Below are positions 7,345-18,948 of a DNA stretch of 64,000 nucleotides, piece by piece. Each line of letters begins with the position of its first letter. Positions within the stretch are counted from its first letter, which is position 1. The stretch is taken from assembly GCA_049517675.1 (NCBI GenBank), contig JBEKRV010000015.1, positions 1-64,000 on the forward strand, read 5' to 3'. This DNA comes from Bog-756 sp049517675. GTDB lineage: Bacteria > Actinomycetota > Acidimicrobiia > Acidimicrobiales > RAAP-2. The notes beneath the pieces are model-generated. The model worked only from the letters and a program-made list of their open reading frames with translations. It was not told the origin of the DNA and did not search any database. The translations under genes were made by a program, and so were the position numbers.

Positions 7345-10300
7345 ATGGAAACACTGGCACCGCCGGTTGTCGCCGTCGTCGTCACCCACGATCCCGGTGC
7401 GTGGTTCGAGGAGACGCTGGCTTCGATCGCCTCACAGGACTACCGGGAACTGTCGGTGCTGGTGTTGGACACAGGTGCCTCCCCGGACCTCGCCGCCCGC
7501 GTGGCGGCCGTCCTCCCATCGGCCTACGTGCGCCACTTCGAGGAGAACCGTGGATTCGGGGCCACCGTCAACGAGGTCCTGTCGATGGTGGACGGCGCCG
7601 CGTACTTCCTGGTCTGTCACGATGACGTGGCCCTGTTTCCCGACGCCGTCCACCTCCTGGTGGAGGAGGCGTTCCGCTCGAATGCAGGGGTGGTCTCCCC
7701 GAAGGTGGTCAGCTGGGACGACCCGGAGCTGCTCATCCACGTCGGGATGAGTGTGGACAAGGGTGGATCGGTCGTCGATCGGGTCCAGCCGCACGAGATC
7801 GACCACGGTCAGCACGACGCCGTCCGCGACGTCTTCGTGGCACCGGGGGGCTGCACGCTCATGCGGGCGGACCTCTTCGACGAGCTCGGCGGCTTCGACC
7901 CGACCATCGTGGCCATGGGGGAGGACCTCGACATCTGTTGGCGGGCCCAGGTGGTGGGGGCGCGGATCCTGGTGGCCCCGGACGCCCGGGTCCGGCACCT
8001 CGAAGTCCTGGCATCCGGCGAACGCAGCCTCGATCCGTCCCTCTTCGCCGCCGCGGACTCTGGCCCTGGTGGCGGAGGATCGGATGGCGGGGAAGACGAA
8101 CCCGTCGTCGACGCGAGCTCCGATGCGACCGCCGTCGCACCCCCGGCCGTCCGGCCGCCGCGTCACCCGGTCACCCTTCAAGAGCTCCAGCGGCGCCACG
8201 AGCTTCTGGCCGTGCTCAAGTGCTACTCGAAGACCCACCTCGTCCGGGTCCTTCCCCAGGTGTTCGTCCTCGCCGTCGCCGAGATCGTCGTGGCCGAACT
8301 GGCCGGCAACCGGACCCGTGCCCGGGCCGTGGTCCGTGCGTGGCGATGGAACTTCGGCCGCCTGGGGGTCATCCGGACGCAGCGTGCCGAACTGCAGGCC
8401 AAACGGCGTGTGGGCGACAAGGAGATCCGCCTGCTCCAGGTGCGGGGCAGCGCGCGACTCACCGCCTATATGCGGCGGGTGTTCCAGTTCGGGTTCCACG
8501 GTGCTCATGCCGACGAGCTGGCGGCGGCGGAGGCGATCGGTCCGACGGTCCCGGTGGAGGAGGCCGCAGAGGCGGAGGCCGGCGCCGAGCAGACCGAGGC
8601 CGGTCGGGTCAGCGGACAGGCACGTCTGGCCGTATGGCTGACCGCCACGCTGATCGTGGTGATCGGTTCGCGCGGGGTGCTGACCGGTCGACTTCCCGCC
8701 GTGGGCCAATTCACCCCGTTCCCCTCGTGGTCCGCCACCCTGTCGCAGTTCTTCACGGGGTGGCACCCGTCCGGGGTGGGCACGACGGCCCCGGCGGCAC
8801 CGGCACTGGGCATCGCCGGTGTCCTCGGCACGGTGCTGATCGGATCCATGGGCCTCACCCAGAAGGTCCTGGTCTTCGGATGCCTGCCGGTAGGGGTCTG
8901 GGGCGCCGTGAGGCTGTTGCGACCGTTCGGCTCGCAGCGGGCATCCCTCGTGTCCGGGCTCGCCTATCTCGCCATGGCACTGCCCTACGACGCCCTCGCC
9001 CTCGGTCGCTGGGGGGCCCTTGTCGTGTATGCCGGTGCGCCGTGGGTCCTCGCCTCCCTCGTACGCTCCACGGGACTCGAGCCGTTCGTCCGGCGGGTGG
9101 AGGTCCCGCTGCCGCCCACCGGAGCGGGGGCGGGACCCCCGGCACCGGGAGGCGCCTGGGCGTCGCGGCACGGTCTCCTCGGTGGTGCCCTGGCCCTCGG
9201 CGTCCTCGAGGCCGTCCTCATCTCCTTCGTCCCGGCGGCGGCTCTGGTGGTCCTTCTCGTCGCACTCGCCGTGGTGGCGTCCTCGATGCTCTTCCGTGAC
9301 GCCGCCTCGACCGGTCGGGCCGTGCGGCTCGCCCTCGGCTCGACCGGTGTCGCCCTGGTGATCTGCCTTCCCTGGTTCGTCGGTGTCCTGAGCTCGGGAA
9401 AGGGCGTCCTCGCCGTCTTCGGCGTGCCGACACCGACGTCGGGCGCTGCGTCCTGGGGCTCGCTGCTGCGGTTCGCCGTCGGGCCCATCGGTGGGTCCCC
9501 CCTGGCCTGGGGATTCGTCGTCGCGGCGGCGGCCCCCCTCGTCCTGGCCCGTGGCGTCCGCTTCCGGTGGGCGGTCCGGTTCTGGACGATCGCCCTCGCC
9601 TTCTGGATGGCCGCCTGGGTGATCGGGCGGGGGTGGACCGGCGGGCTGGCGGTCGACCCCCTGGTGCTCCTCGGACCGGCGGCGGCGGCAACGGCGGCCT
9701 CGATCGGCCTGGGCGTCGCCGCATTCGAGCGCGACCTTCGCAAGGCGGAGTTCGGGTGGCGCCAGCTGACCACTGCCGTGGGGATCCTCGCCGTCGCGCT
9801 CGCCTCAGTCCCGACCCTGGTGTCGGCGCTGCCCGGGCGTTGGGAGCTGCCGGTCAACGACTTCTCGCAGGCGCTGGACTGGATGCACGCCGACACGGCG
9901 ACAGGCGCCTTCCGGGTCCTGTGGCTCGGCGATCCCCGCAGCCTCGACCTCGGCGGGTGGGGGGCCGGCGACGGCCTCGCCTACGCCACCTCGGAGAATG
10001 GACTGCCCGATGCCAGGTGGCTGTGGAATGCCACGTCGCCCGGCCCGGCCGCCGCGTTGGGTTCAGACGTCGATCTGGCCCGTGCCGACCGGACGGACCG
10101 CCTCGGGAGTCTGATCGCACCGGCCGGCGTCCGCTACGTCGTCGTGCTCACCTCCGTGGCTCCCGAGATCCCGGGCGAGCAGACCCCGACCGTGTATCCC
10201 GTTCCGAGTGACCTGCTGCCGGCCCTCGGGCGTCAGCTCGACCTGAGCCAGGTCCTGTCCGGTACCGGCATCACCGTCTTCGCCAACGCCGACTGGATTC

Positions 10301-10797
10301 CCCAGCGGGCCGAGGTGCCCGGCGCCCCGGGGGCCGCTGTCCCCCTGGTCTCGGTGCTGGCGGCCGCCCCCGGCGTGCCGATCCTCCCCGGGGCGGTACC
10401 CGTGCTTCCCGGTCCAGCCGCCGCCCGATCGTTCCGCGGGCCCCTGGCGACCGGCACCGTGTTCGCCGCGGTGGCACCGGCCGGCAAGTGGGTGCTGGTC
10501 GGGGATTCCGGCGCGGTCGCCCGGCGGTCGTCCTCCTTCGGGTGGGCCGCCCGGTACCGGGTCCTCTCGACGACCACCGGCACCCTCCGGTTCGAAGACG
10601 GCCTCCTTCCCCTGGTGATGGGGGTGTTCTCGATCCTGGTCTGGGCGCTCGCCCTGGTGGCCCTGGTGGATCGGCGACGCATCCGGCGCGAGTGGGAGCG
10701 GGTGGGACGACCCCGCAGCTGGTCCACCAGACGGTCGTCGCACCCGGCCGAGACGCTCGAGGACGCCTGGTCCACCGACGAGGGGATGTCCAGGTGA
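7345..10797 (+). CDS. Family 2 glycosyltransferase fused to a multi-pass membrane region
   Basis: A 1150-residue protein. Residues 1-230 are a GT-A family 2 domain: VVAVVVTHDPGAWFEETL, FEENRGFGATVNEV, the HDDVAL metal motif, GGCTLMRADLFDELGGFD and MGEDLDICWR. After a linker rich in Asp, Glu and Ala, the region from about 430 to 840 has repeated hydrophobic helices (for example LTATLIVVIGSRGVL), then a large, probably extracytoplasmic, part and a last membrane helix near 1090. The fused layout and coupling to a DUF5719 gene recur in actinobacteria and suggest synthesis or export of a cell-wall glycan or lipid-linked sugar. The gene ends in a GTGA overlap with the next gene. Confidence 0.85.
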   Translation: METLAPPVVAVVVTHDPGAWFEETLASIASQDYRELSVLVLDTGASPDLAARVAAVLPSAYVRHFEENRGFGATVNEVLSMVDGAAYFLVCHDDVALFPDAVHLLVEEAFRSNAGVVSPKVVSWDDPELLIHVGMSVDKGGSVVDRVQPHEIDHGQHDAVRDVFVAPGGCTLMRADLFDELGGFDPTIVAMGEDLDICWRAQVVGARILVAPDARVRHLEVLASGERSLDPSLFAAADSGPGGGGSDGGEDEPVVDASSDATAVAPPAVRPPRHPVTLQELQRRHELLAVLKCYSKTHLVRVLPQVFVLAVAEIVVAELAGNRTRARAVVRAWRWNFGRLGVIRTQRAELQAKRRVGDKEIRLLQVRGSARLTAYMRRVFQFGFHGAHADELAAAEAIGPTVPVEEAAEAEAGAEQTEAGRVSGQARLAVWLTATLIVVIGSRGVLTGRLPAVGQFTPFPSWSATLSQFFTGWHPSGVGTTAPAAPALGIAGVLGTVLIGSMGLTQKVLVFGCLPVGVWGAVRLLRPFGSQRASLVSGLAYLAMALPYDALALGRWGALVVYAGAPWVLASLVRSTGLEPFVRRVEVPLPPTGAGAGPPAPGGAWASRHGLLGGALALGVLEAVLISFVPAAALVVLLVALAVVASSMLFRDAASTGRAVRLALGSTGVALVICLPWFVGVLSSGKGVLAVFGVPTPTSGAASWGSLLRFAVGPIGGSPLAWGFVVAAAAPLVLARGVRFRWAVRFWTIALAFWMAAWVIGRGWTGGLAVDPLVLLGPAAAATAASIGLGVAAFERDLRKAEFGWRQLTTAVGILAVALASVPTLVSALPGRWELPVNDFSQALDWMHADTATGAFRVLWLGDPRSLDLGGWGAGDGLAYATSENGLPDARWLWNATSPGPAAALGSDVDLARADRTDRLGSLIAPAGVRYVVVLTSVAPEIPGEQTPTVYPVPSDLLPALGRQLDLSQVLSGTGITVFANADWIPQRAEVPGAPGAAVPLVSVLAAAPGVPILPGAVPVLPGPAAARSFRGPLATGTVFAAVAPAGKWVLVGDSGAVARRSSSFGWAARYRVLSTTTGTLRFEDGLLPLVMGVFSILVWALALVALVDRRRIRREWERVGRPRSWSTRRSSHPAETLEDAWSTDEGMSR

Positions 10798-12359
10798 CCG
10801 GCCCGCCAAGGACGGACCCGACCCCATCCGATCCGGCGGGCGCGACCGGAGCCGGGGAGGCGGTGGTCGACCCGGGAGCAACGGGAGCGGTGCTCGTCGA
10901 ATCCCGGGTCGCCCGACGGCGGCGTGCGCAGCGCCCGGTGACCGGACGCACCACGGCGATCGCGGCGGCCGCGGTCGTGGTCTTCGGGGTGGCCCTGGCG
11001 GCCGCACTGGTGCCACCTCCCGGTACGCCGACCGCACCGGCCGCCGGCGACGGGGTGACCATCTCCCCGGCCGACGCCCGTTCCTCGTCCTTCTTCTGTG
11101 CGACCGGGGCGGGCGTCGACGCCGGATCGGGTGCGACCGGTGTGGTGGTGCTGACCAACACCAACCACACGACGGCAACGGGCGTCATGTCGACGGTCGG
11201 GACCTCCGGGGGCCGGGCGGTCAGGCATGCGCTGACGGTGCCGCCGCTCGGGTCGACCGAGGTCACGCCGGGCGACGGCCTGCCGGCGGGCGCCACGGCC
11301 TCCACCTTCTCGTTCCTCGGCGGCGGGGTGACCGGCACGGCGATCATCACCGGCCCGGCGGGATGGAGTACGGCACCTTGTGCGTCGGAGGTCTCGTCGC
11401 AGTGGGACTTCGCCGGGGGCTCGACCTCGTCGGGTCTGCTCGACCTCTCCCTCTACAACCCGACCGCCGCTCCCGCAGTGGTCGACCTGACCTTCCTGAC
11501 CGCGTCCGGGAACGTGCTCGACCCTCAGCCGTACCAGGGCATCACCGTGACCCCCGGGGCGCTGGTCGTGGAGGGACTCGGCTCCTACGTGCAGAACCAA
11601 TCGGTGGTGGCGACGCTGGTGCAAGCGTCGTCGGGATCAGTCGTGGCCACCGAGCTCGACCAGATGGCGGTGGCATCCGGGACCGGCCTCGCGCTCCTGG
11701 CCGGAACGCCGGCCCCGGCCGTCACCTGGCGGTTCGCCCAGACGACGGCGGTCCAGGGCGGGACGGTCGAGCTCGACCTGGCCAATCCGGGAACGTCCCC
11801 GGTGACCGCCGAGGTCTCGGTCGGGCTGCCGGGGGCCTCGGTGGAGCCCCACCAGGTCCCGTTGCCCGCCCTGACCGTGGTCACGTTCGGCGCCTCCTCG
11901 GTGGCGGGGTGGCCCCTCGGTTCCCCGTACTCCGTGACGGTCACGGCGTCGGCACCGGTCGTCGTCGGTCGCACCGTGACCGCTCCGGCCGGGGCGGCGG
12001 CACCACAGGGTGGGATCGCCATGGGGACGACGACGACGGCCACGTCCTGGCTCGTCGACGGCCCGGGTGCCCCCGGGAACCCACCGGTGTCCGGTGCTGC
12101 CCGGGACAGCCTGGCCGTGGTCAATCCGGGTTCGGCGCCGGTGAACGTCACGGTGACACCCCTCGGCGGGAGACGGCCGGTGGCCACCTTCCGGATCCCG
12201 CGCAACGGCACGTACGTTCTCGGCGCCGGCCTGGCGGGGGGGCTCCGGCCCCTGGTGGTCGGGGCCTCCGGCCCGGTCGGGGTCGAAGCGGACAGTGGAC
12301 CGTCCGGCGCTCCGGGGTCCGTGTCGTCGGCCGGATTCCCGTTCGGCCCCGGGTCATGA
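10794..12359 (+). CDS. DUF5719 family secreted or anchored protein
   Basis: A 521-residue protein. A basic cytoplasmic start is followed by one hydrophobic segment (TTAIAAAAVVVFGVALAAAL, about residues 52-71). The rest is Ala/Gly/Thr/Val-rich beta-type sequence with repeated themes such as GVVVLTNTN, LLDLSLYNPTAAPAVVDL, VELDLANPGTSPVTAEV and LAVVNPGSAPVNVTV, as in DUF5719. It is probably exported and anchored by the N-terminal helix. GTG 10794 overlaps the glycosyltransferase stop, so the two are probably made together and may form an envelope complex. Function unknown. Confidence 0.8.
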   Translation: MTGPPRTDPTPSDPAGATGAGEAVVDPGATGAVLVESRVARRRRAQRPVTGRTTAIAAAAVVVFGVALAAALVPPPGTPTAPAAGDGVTISPADARSSSFFCATGAGVDAGSGATGVVVLTNTNHTTATGVMSTVGTSGGRAVRHALTVPPLGSTEVTPGDGLPAGATASTFSFLGGGVTGTAIITGPAGWSTAPCASEVSSQWDFAGGSTSSGLLDLSLYNPTAAPAVVDLTFLTASGNVLDPQPYQGITVTPGALVVEGLGSYVQNQSVVATLVQASSGSVVATELDQMAVASGTGLALLAGTPAPAVTWRFAQTTAVQGGTVELDLANPGTSPVTAEVSVGLPGASVEPHQVPLPALTVVTFGASSVAGWPLGSPYSVTVTASAPVVVGRTVTAPAGAAAPQGGIAMGTTTTATSWLVDGPGAPGNPPVSGAARDSLAVVNPGSAPVNVTVTPLGGRRPVATFRIPRNGTYVLGAGLAGGLRPLVVGASGPVGVEADSGPSGAPGSVSSAGFPFGPGS

Positions 12360-12383
12360 TCCGGTGCCCTCCCATCCCACCCG

Positions 12384-12403
12384 GGACGGCCGGATTCCCG
12401 TCC
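12384..12403. terminator. Weak hairpin between convergent genes
   Basis: GGACGG (12384-12389) pairs with CCGTCC (12398-12403) around an 8-nt loop, in the gap between the DUF5719 gene and ftsH. Short, and without a T-tract. Confidence 0.3.
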
Positions 12404-12444
12404 GGACCGGTAGGACCGGGACGGTCCCGATCAGTAGCGCCGTC

Positions 12445-14700
<2,256 letters not shown>

Positions 14701-14706
14701 CCCATC

Positions 14707-14712
14707 ATGCTA
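14707..14712 (-). promoter_or_regulatory. -10 box of ftsH, leaderless
   Basis: TAGCAT on the minus strand ends exactly 6 nt before the ftsH GTG. No Shine-Dalgarno site is present. Confidence 0.55.
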
Positions 14713-14804
14713 CGCGCCGCCGGGAGGCGTTGACGCATCGCGCCGCCCGATCGCGCCGCCCGACGGCTCGTGCGACCCGGTGCCCCGCCCCAGGGTGGGA
14801 TCGG

Positions 14805-14810
14805 TATCGT
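14805..14810 (+). promoter_or_regulatory. -10 box of the CPBP gene, leaderless
   Basis: TATCGT ends 6 nt before the GTG at 14817; the spacer is all G. It is divergent from the ftsH promoter in a 116-bp gap. Confidence 0.55.
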
Positions 14811-14816
14811 GGGGGG

Positions 14817-15722
14817 GTGAACGACCGACCCGAACAGGCGGTGGATGCCGCGGGTCCCGGCGCATCGCCCCCACCTGCTGTGGAGCGCGGGTCCTCGGTC
14901 CGGACCTTCTGGCGGGGGGACGTCCCACTCGGGCGCCAGTTGGACGCCGGCAGTGCCCCGTGCGACCGCAACGCCGCCTGGATGTGGCTGCTCTTCGCCG
15001 GACTCGGATTCCTCGGAGGCCAGGTGCTGGCCGCGGTCTTCGTCGGAGTCGCCGCCGAACTCGCCGGCCAGCTCCACTCGCTCACCGCGCTGTCGAAGCT
15101 GGCCGAACCCCCTACCTGGTACGTGGTCTCCACACTGTTCGGGCTGTGGGGCGGCTTCCTCGGGGCGGCCGTGCTGGCCAGCCAGATGAAGGGCACCAGG
15201 CACTTCCGCACAGACCTCGGGCTCCGGTTCCGCTGGATCGATCTGATCGGCATCCCGATCGGGGTCGGCGGCCAGTACCTGATCGCGCTGATGTACGTAC
15301 CGATCGCGCCCCACGTCCACGACTTCCACCAACGCTTCTCGGCCCCGGCCCAGCGCCTGACCGGCGGCTCGCACGGTCTGGACTACATCGTGATCGGGGT
15401 CGCCACCGTGGTCGGCGCCCCCTTCTTCGAGGAGCTGTTCTTCCGGGGCGTCCTCCTTCGGTCCCTCGCCCGGTTGTTCGGCAACTGGGGAGGCTGGGTG
15501 GGCCCCGGACTCGCCATCGTGATCAGCGGCGTGCTGTTCGGCCTGGCCCATGCCGAGTCCCTTCAACTCCTCGGACTGGCCGTCTTCGGGGTGATCCTCG
15601 GGACCGTGTCGTACCGGACGGGCCGGCTCGGCATGGACATGGTGGCCCATGCCTCGTTCAACCTCGTGGCGATCGTCGCCGTCGTCTGCCCGACGATCCT
15701 CAGCCTCCGGGGCCCGGTGTGA
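14817..15722 (+). CDS. CPBP family intramembrane glutamic endopeptidase
   Basis: A 301-residue membrane protein with about six to eight hydrophobic segments. The CPBP/Rce1-like signature is present: FFEELFFRGVLLR near residue 204 (EExxxR), VLFGLAHAE, and GMDMVAHASFNL near the end, supplying the conserved Glu, His and Asn. Such proteins cleave within membranes or act in bacteriocin immunity and protein maturation; the substrate here is unknown. The soluble N-terminus of about 55 residues is longer than usual. The next gene begins 2 bp after its stop, so they may be cotranscribed. Confidence 0.85.
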   Translation: MNDRPEQAVDAAGPGASPPPAVERGSSVRTFWRGDVPLGRQLDAGSAPCDRNAAWMWLLFAGLGFLGGQVLAAVFVGVAAELAGQLHSLTALSKLAEPPTWYVVSTLFGLWGGFLGAAVLASQMKGTRHFRTDLGLRFRWIDLIGIPIGVGGQYLIALMYVPIAPHVHDFHQRFSAPAQRLTGGSHGLDYIVIGVATVVGAPFFEELFFRGVLLRSLARLFGNWGGWVGPGLAIVISGVLFGLAHAESLQLLGLAVFGVILGTVSYRTGRLGMDMVAHASFNLVAIVAVVCPTILSLRGPV

Positions 15723-15723
15723 C

Positions 15724-18291
15724 GTGACGGTGGAGGAGACTGGTGATCCGGTAGCAGCGACAGCCGTCGGCGCCGCCGGGCGGCTGGTCGACCCCGGCGT
15801 GGAACCGGCGGCCAGCCGCGGCGTCCCTCCGACCCCGACCGGACCGATCCGGCCCCGCCGCACCGTCTGGTGGGTCCGCACGACCAATCGTACGGCCTGG
15901 CCGGCGTGGTCGAGCGGCGTGGCGATCCTCGGGGTGATCGTCGTCGTGCTCACCCAGATGCACCCGAACCTGCTCTTCCTCAACACCACCACGGCCGGTG
16001 GCGACACCGGGTCCCACGTCGCGCTCCCGGCCTTCCTCGAGTCGAACCTGCTCACCCACGGACAGGTGACCGGGTGGGATCCGGGGTGGTACGACGGGTT
16101 CCCCCTCTACACCTTCTACTTCCCGTTGCCGGGCCTGGTCACGGTCGTTCTCAACGCCTTCTTCACCTACGACGTGGCGTTCAAGCTGGTGACGATCCTG
16201 GGCAGCCTCCTGCTGCCGGTGTGCGCCTGGGCCTTCGGCCGTCTCGCCGGCCTGCGCGACCCGGGGCCGGGCTGCCTGGCCGCGGCCACGCTCCCGTTCC
16301 TGTTCGAGCCGAGCTTCTCCATCTACGGGGGCAACCTGCTCTCCACATTGGCCGGGGAGTTCTCCTATTCGCTCAGCCTGTCCCTGGCCCTGCTGTTCCT
16401 CGGCGTGGTGGCCGCCGGACTGCGCACCGGTCGCTATCGGGCGGCGACCGCCATGCTCTTCGCCGCGACGCTGCTCTGCCACCTCATCCCCGCGATGTTC
16501 GCGGTCGCCGGGGCCGGGATCCTGCTCCTGCTCGATGCCGACCTCCCGCGACTCCTGGGCCGGAGCCGGCGGGCGGTGGCCGCCGGTCACCGTTGGGGCG
16601 GACGGGTGCTGTGGTCGGTGGTGGCCGGCGCCGTCGGCCTGGGACTCACCGCATGGTGGCTCGTCCCCTTCATCGCCGAGCAGTCGTACACGACGAACAT
16701 GGGGTACACCAAGGTGTTCGGCTACCCCGGCCTCCTGTTCCCCGGGTCGGCCCGGTGGGTGCTCATCGTCGACGTGGTGGGCCTGGTGGCCATGGTGGCC
16801 CGCCGCAACCGGGTGGCTCTCTTCATCGTGTTGATGGGGGGGCTGTCGGCCGCCGCGGTGATCCTCGACCCGGCCGGCAAGCTCTACAACGTCCGGTTCC
16901 TCCCGCTCTGGTTCCTCTGCCTCTACCTCCTGGCCGGGTACGCCGTCGCCGAGGTCGTCGCCGCCACCGCCCGGTGGACGCGCCGACGGAGGCTCAACGT
17001 GTGGGTGCGCGCCGTCCGCGGACGACTGAGGTCGATGCCCGAATCGACGTGGCTCCCGGGGATGAGGATCAGCCACTACCGGCGCCCGGTGCCCCTGGCG
17101 GTGCCGGCAGGGGCCGTGATCGGACCACTGGTGGCACTCGCCGCGGCGTGCCTCGCCGTCGTCCCGCCACTGGCCGTCCCGGCCGCCACCCTGGCCAAGA
17201 TCGGGGTGCACGTCGGCCCGGACCAGCCGAGCGCCTGGGCGGAGTGGAACTACACGGGCTACGAGCGCAAGCCGGACTATCCCGAGTTCCAGGCGGTCAT
17301 CCAGATGATGGAGTCGGTGGGCGCCGAACAGGGGTGCGGTCGGGCGATGTGGGAGTACGACCCGTCGCTCAACCGGTTCGGGACGACCGAGTCACTGATG
17401 CTGCTCCCGTACTTCACCCACGGGTGCATCGACTCGATGGAGGGGCTGCTGTTCGAGTCGTCCTCCACCACGCCCTTCCACTTCATCAACCAGAACGAAC
17501 TGTCCCCCAACCCGTCGGACGCGGTGGTCGGCCTGCCCTACGGAGGCCTCGACATCCCGCTCGGGATCCAGCACCTCCAATTGATGGGCGTCCGCTACCT
17601 GCTCACCTCGTCGACCACGGACCAGGACGCGGTGTCCGCCGACCCCAACGCCGTCCTGGTGGGCACCTCCGGACCATGGAGCACCGACTACAACGGCGAG
17701 TCGCTCGACACCACCTGGAAGGTCTACCGGATCTCCGATTCGCAGTTGGTGGTCCCGTTGGCCAACCGACCGGTGGTGTGGCAGGGGATCGGCCCCAGTC
17801 AGTCGAGCTGGCTGGCACCGGCGCTGGGCTGGTACGACACACCCACCCGATGGAACGTGGTCCCGGCAGCCGACGGACCTCCGGACTGGACCCGGGTGGC
17901 CATCGGTGACAAACGGCCCGGTGTGGAGCCCGAACCTGCCACCACCGTGTCCGACGTGGGCCAGACCCCCGAAGGCGTGACCTTCCACGTCGACAGGGTG
18001 GGCACGCCCATCGAGGTCCGGGTGTCGTACTTCCCGAACTGGCACGCGACGGGGGCCGAGGGGCCCTTCCGGGTCGCACCCAATCTGATGGTAGTGGTCC
18101 CCACCAGCCACGACGTGAGCCTCTCCTACGGTCGAAGCCCCGCCGACGACGTCGGCCAGCTGATCACCGTGCTCTCGCTGGTGGCCGTCGTCGCACTCGT
18201 GGTCGTCGACCGCCGCTCGAGGCGGGCCAGGCGGTCCGGCCGGTCCGGGACGGGCGGACGGCCTGCGTGGCCGGGGCCCGCGATCCGATGA
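15724..18291 (+). CDS. GT-C-like integral membrane protein (PTPS-related / YfhO type)
   Basis: An 855-residue protein. A cytoplasmic N-terminus is followed by a first membrane helix at about 60-78, then a loop with GGDTGSH at about 92-98 (the acidic site expected in GT-C transferases) and GWDPGWYDGFPLYTFYFPLP. About ten more helices follow to residue 490, then a large extracytoplasmic domain and a last helix near 825 before a basic tail. This layout matches the 6-pyruvoyl-tetrahydropterin synthase-related membrane family, which despite its name resembles lipid-linked sugar transferases. Probable role: moving a polyprenyl-linked sugar onto an envelope acceptor. The LON-domain gene overlaps its stop. 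Confidence 0.75.
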   Translation: MTVEETGDPVAATAVGAAGRLVDPGVEPAASRGVPPTPTGPIRPRRTVWWVRTTNRTAWPAWSSGVAILGVIVVVLTQMHPNLLFLNTTTAGGDTGSHVALPAFLESNLLTHGQVTGWDPGWYDGFPLYTFYFPLPGLVTVVLNAFFTYDVAFKLVTILGSLLLPVCAWAFGRLAGLRDPGPGCLAAATLPFLFEPSFSIYGGNLLSTLAGEFSYSLSLSLALLFLGVVAAGLRTGRYRAATAMLFAATLLCHLIPAMFAVAGAGILLLLDADLPRLLGRSRRAVAAGHRWGGRVLWSVVAGAVGLGLTAWWLVPFIAEQSYTTNMGYTKVFGYPGLLFPGSARWVLIVDVVGLVAMVARRNRVALFIVLMGGLSAAAVILDPAGKLYNVRFLPLWFLCLYLLAGYAVAEVVAATARWTRRRRLNVWVRAVRGRLRSMPESTWLPGMRISHYRRPVPLAVPAGAVIGPLVALAAACLAVVPPLAVPAATLAKIGVHVGPDQPSAWAEWNYTGYERKPDYPEFQAVIQMMESVGAEQGCGRAMWEYDPSLNRFGTTESLMLLPYFTHGCIDSMEGLLFESSSTTPFHFINQNELSPNPSDAVVGLPYGGLDIPLGIQHLQLMGVRYLLTSSTTDQDAVSADPNAVLVGTSGPWSTDYNGESLDTTWKVYRISDSQLVVPLANRPVVWQGIGPSQSSWLAPALGWYDTPTRWNVVPAADGPPDWTRVAIGDKRPGVEPEPATTVSDVGQTPEGVTFHVDRVGTPIEVRVSYFPNWHATGAEGPFRVAPNLMVVVPTSHDVSLSYGRSPADDVGQLITVLSLVAVVALVVVDRRSRRARRSGRSGTGGRPAWPGPAIR

Positions 18292-18935
18292 CCTACCGGC
18301 TCGGGATGTTCCCGCTCTCGACCGTGCTCTTCCCGGAGGCAGGTCTACCCCTCCACGTGTTCGAGGAGCGGTACCGGGTCCTCATGGCCCACTGTCTGGA
18401 CGCCGACGGCACCTTCGGCGTGGTCCTCATCTCGCGCGGTTCAGAGGTCGGCGGCGGCGACGAGCGTGTCGACGTCGGAACGCTCGCCCGCATCGCCAAC
18501 GTGGCCGAGCTCGAGGACGGTCGCATGCTGGTCGTGGCCACGGGTGTCCGGAGGGTCAGGGTGGAGGAGTGGCTGCCCGACGGCCCCTACCCCCGTGCCC
18601 GGGTGGTCGACCTTCCCGACCGGGTCGCCACCTGCTCCGCCGGGCTGCTCGCCACGGCCGAGGGCTCGCTGCGCCGGCTGCGGTCGCTCCTGTCCGAGCT
18701 CGGCGACGTGCCCGCCCTTCCGCACAGCCTGCGGATCTCGGGTGGACAGGACCAGATCGGCTGGCAGCTCTGCGACATGGCGCCCCTGGCCTCGATCGAC
18801 CTGCAGCGGCTCCTCGTGGCCGACGGTCTGGAGGCGCGGATGACGCTCCTGGCCGAACTGTGCGACGCGATGGCCGGCGACGTCATCGGCCTGTTGTCGG
18901 ACAGGGACGGCGGGGGGGCCGAGGAGCCCGCATAG
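18288..18935 (+). CDS. Stand-alone LON substrate-binding domain protein
   Basis: A 215-residue protein with only the N-terminal domain of Lon protease: LGMFPLSTVLFPEAGLPLHVFEERYR at the start is split by the typical PLHVFE motif, then FGVVLISRGSEVGGG, VGTLARIANVAELEDGRM and VATGVRRVRV. There is no ATPase or protease part. Such proteins are widespread in actinobacteria with no settled function; binding of unfolded or tagged peptides is a reasonable guess. ATG 18288 overlaps the upstream TGA (ATGA); a GTG at 18267 is less likely. Confidence 0.85.
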   Translation: MTYRLGMFPLSTVLFPEAGLPLHVFEERYRVLMAHCLDADGTFGVVLISRGSEVGGGDERVDVGTLARIANVAELEDGRMLVVATGVRRVRVEEWLPDGPYPRARVVDLPDRVATCSAGLLATAEGSLRRLRSLLSELGDVPALPHSLRISGGQDQIGWQLCDMAPLASIDLQRLLVADGLEARMTLLAELCDAMAGDVIGLLSDRDGGGAEEPA

Positions 18936-18948
18936 GCTCCGGCGGTGC

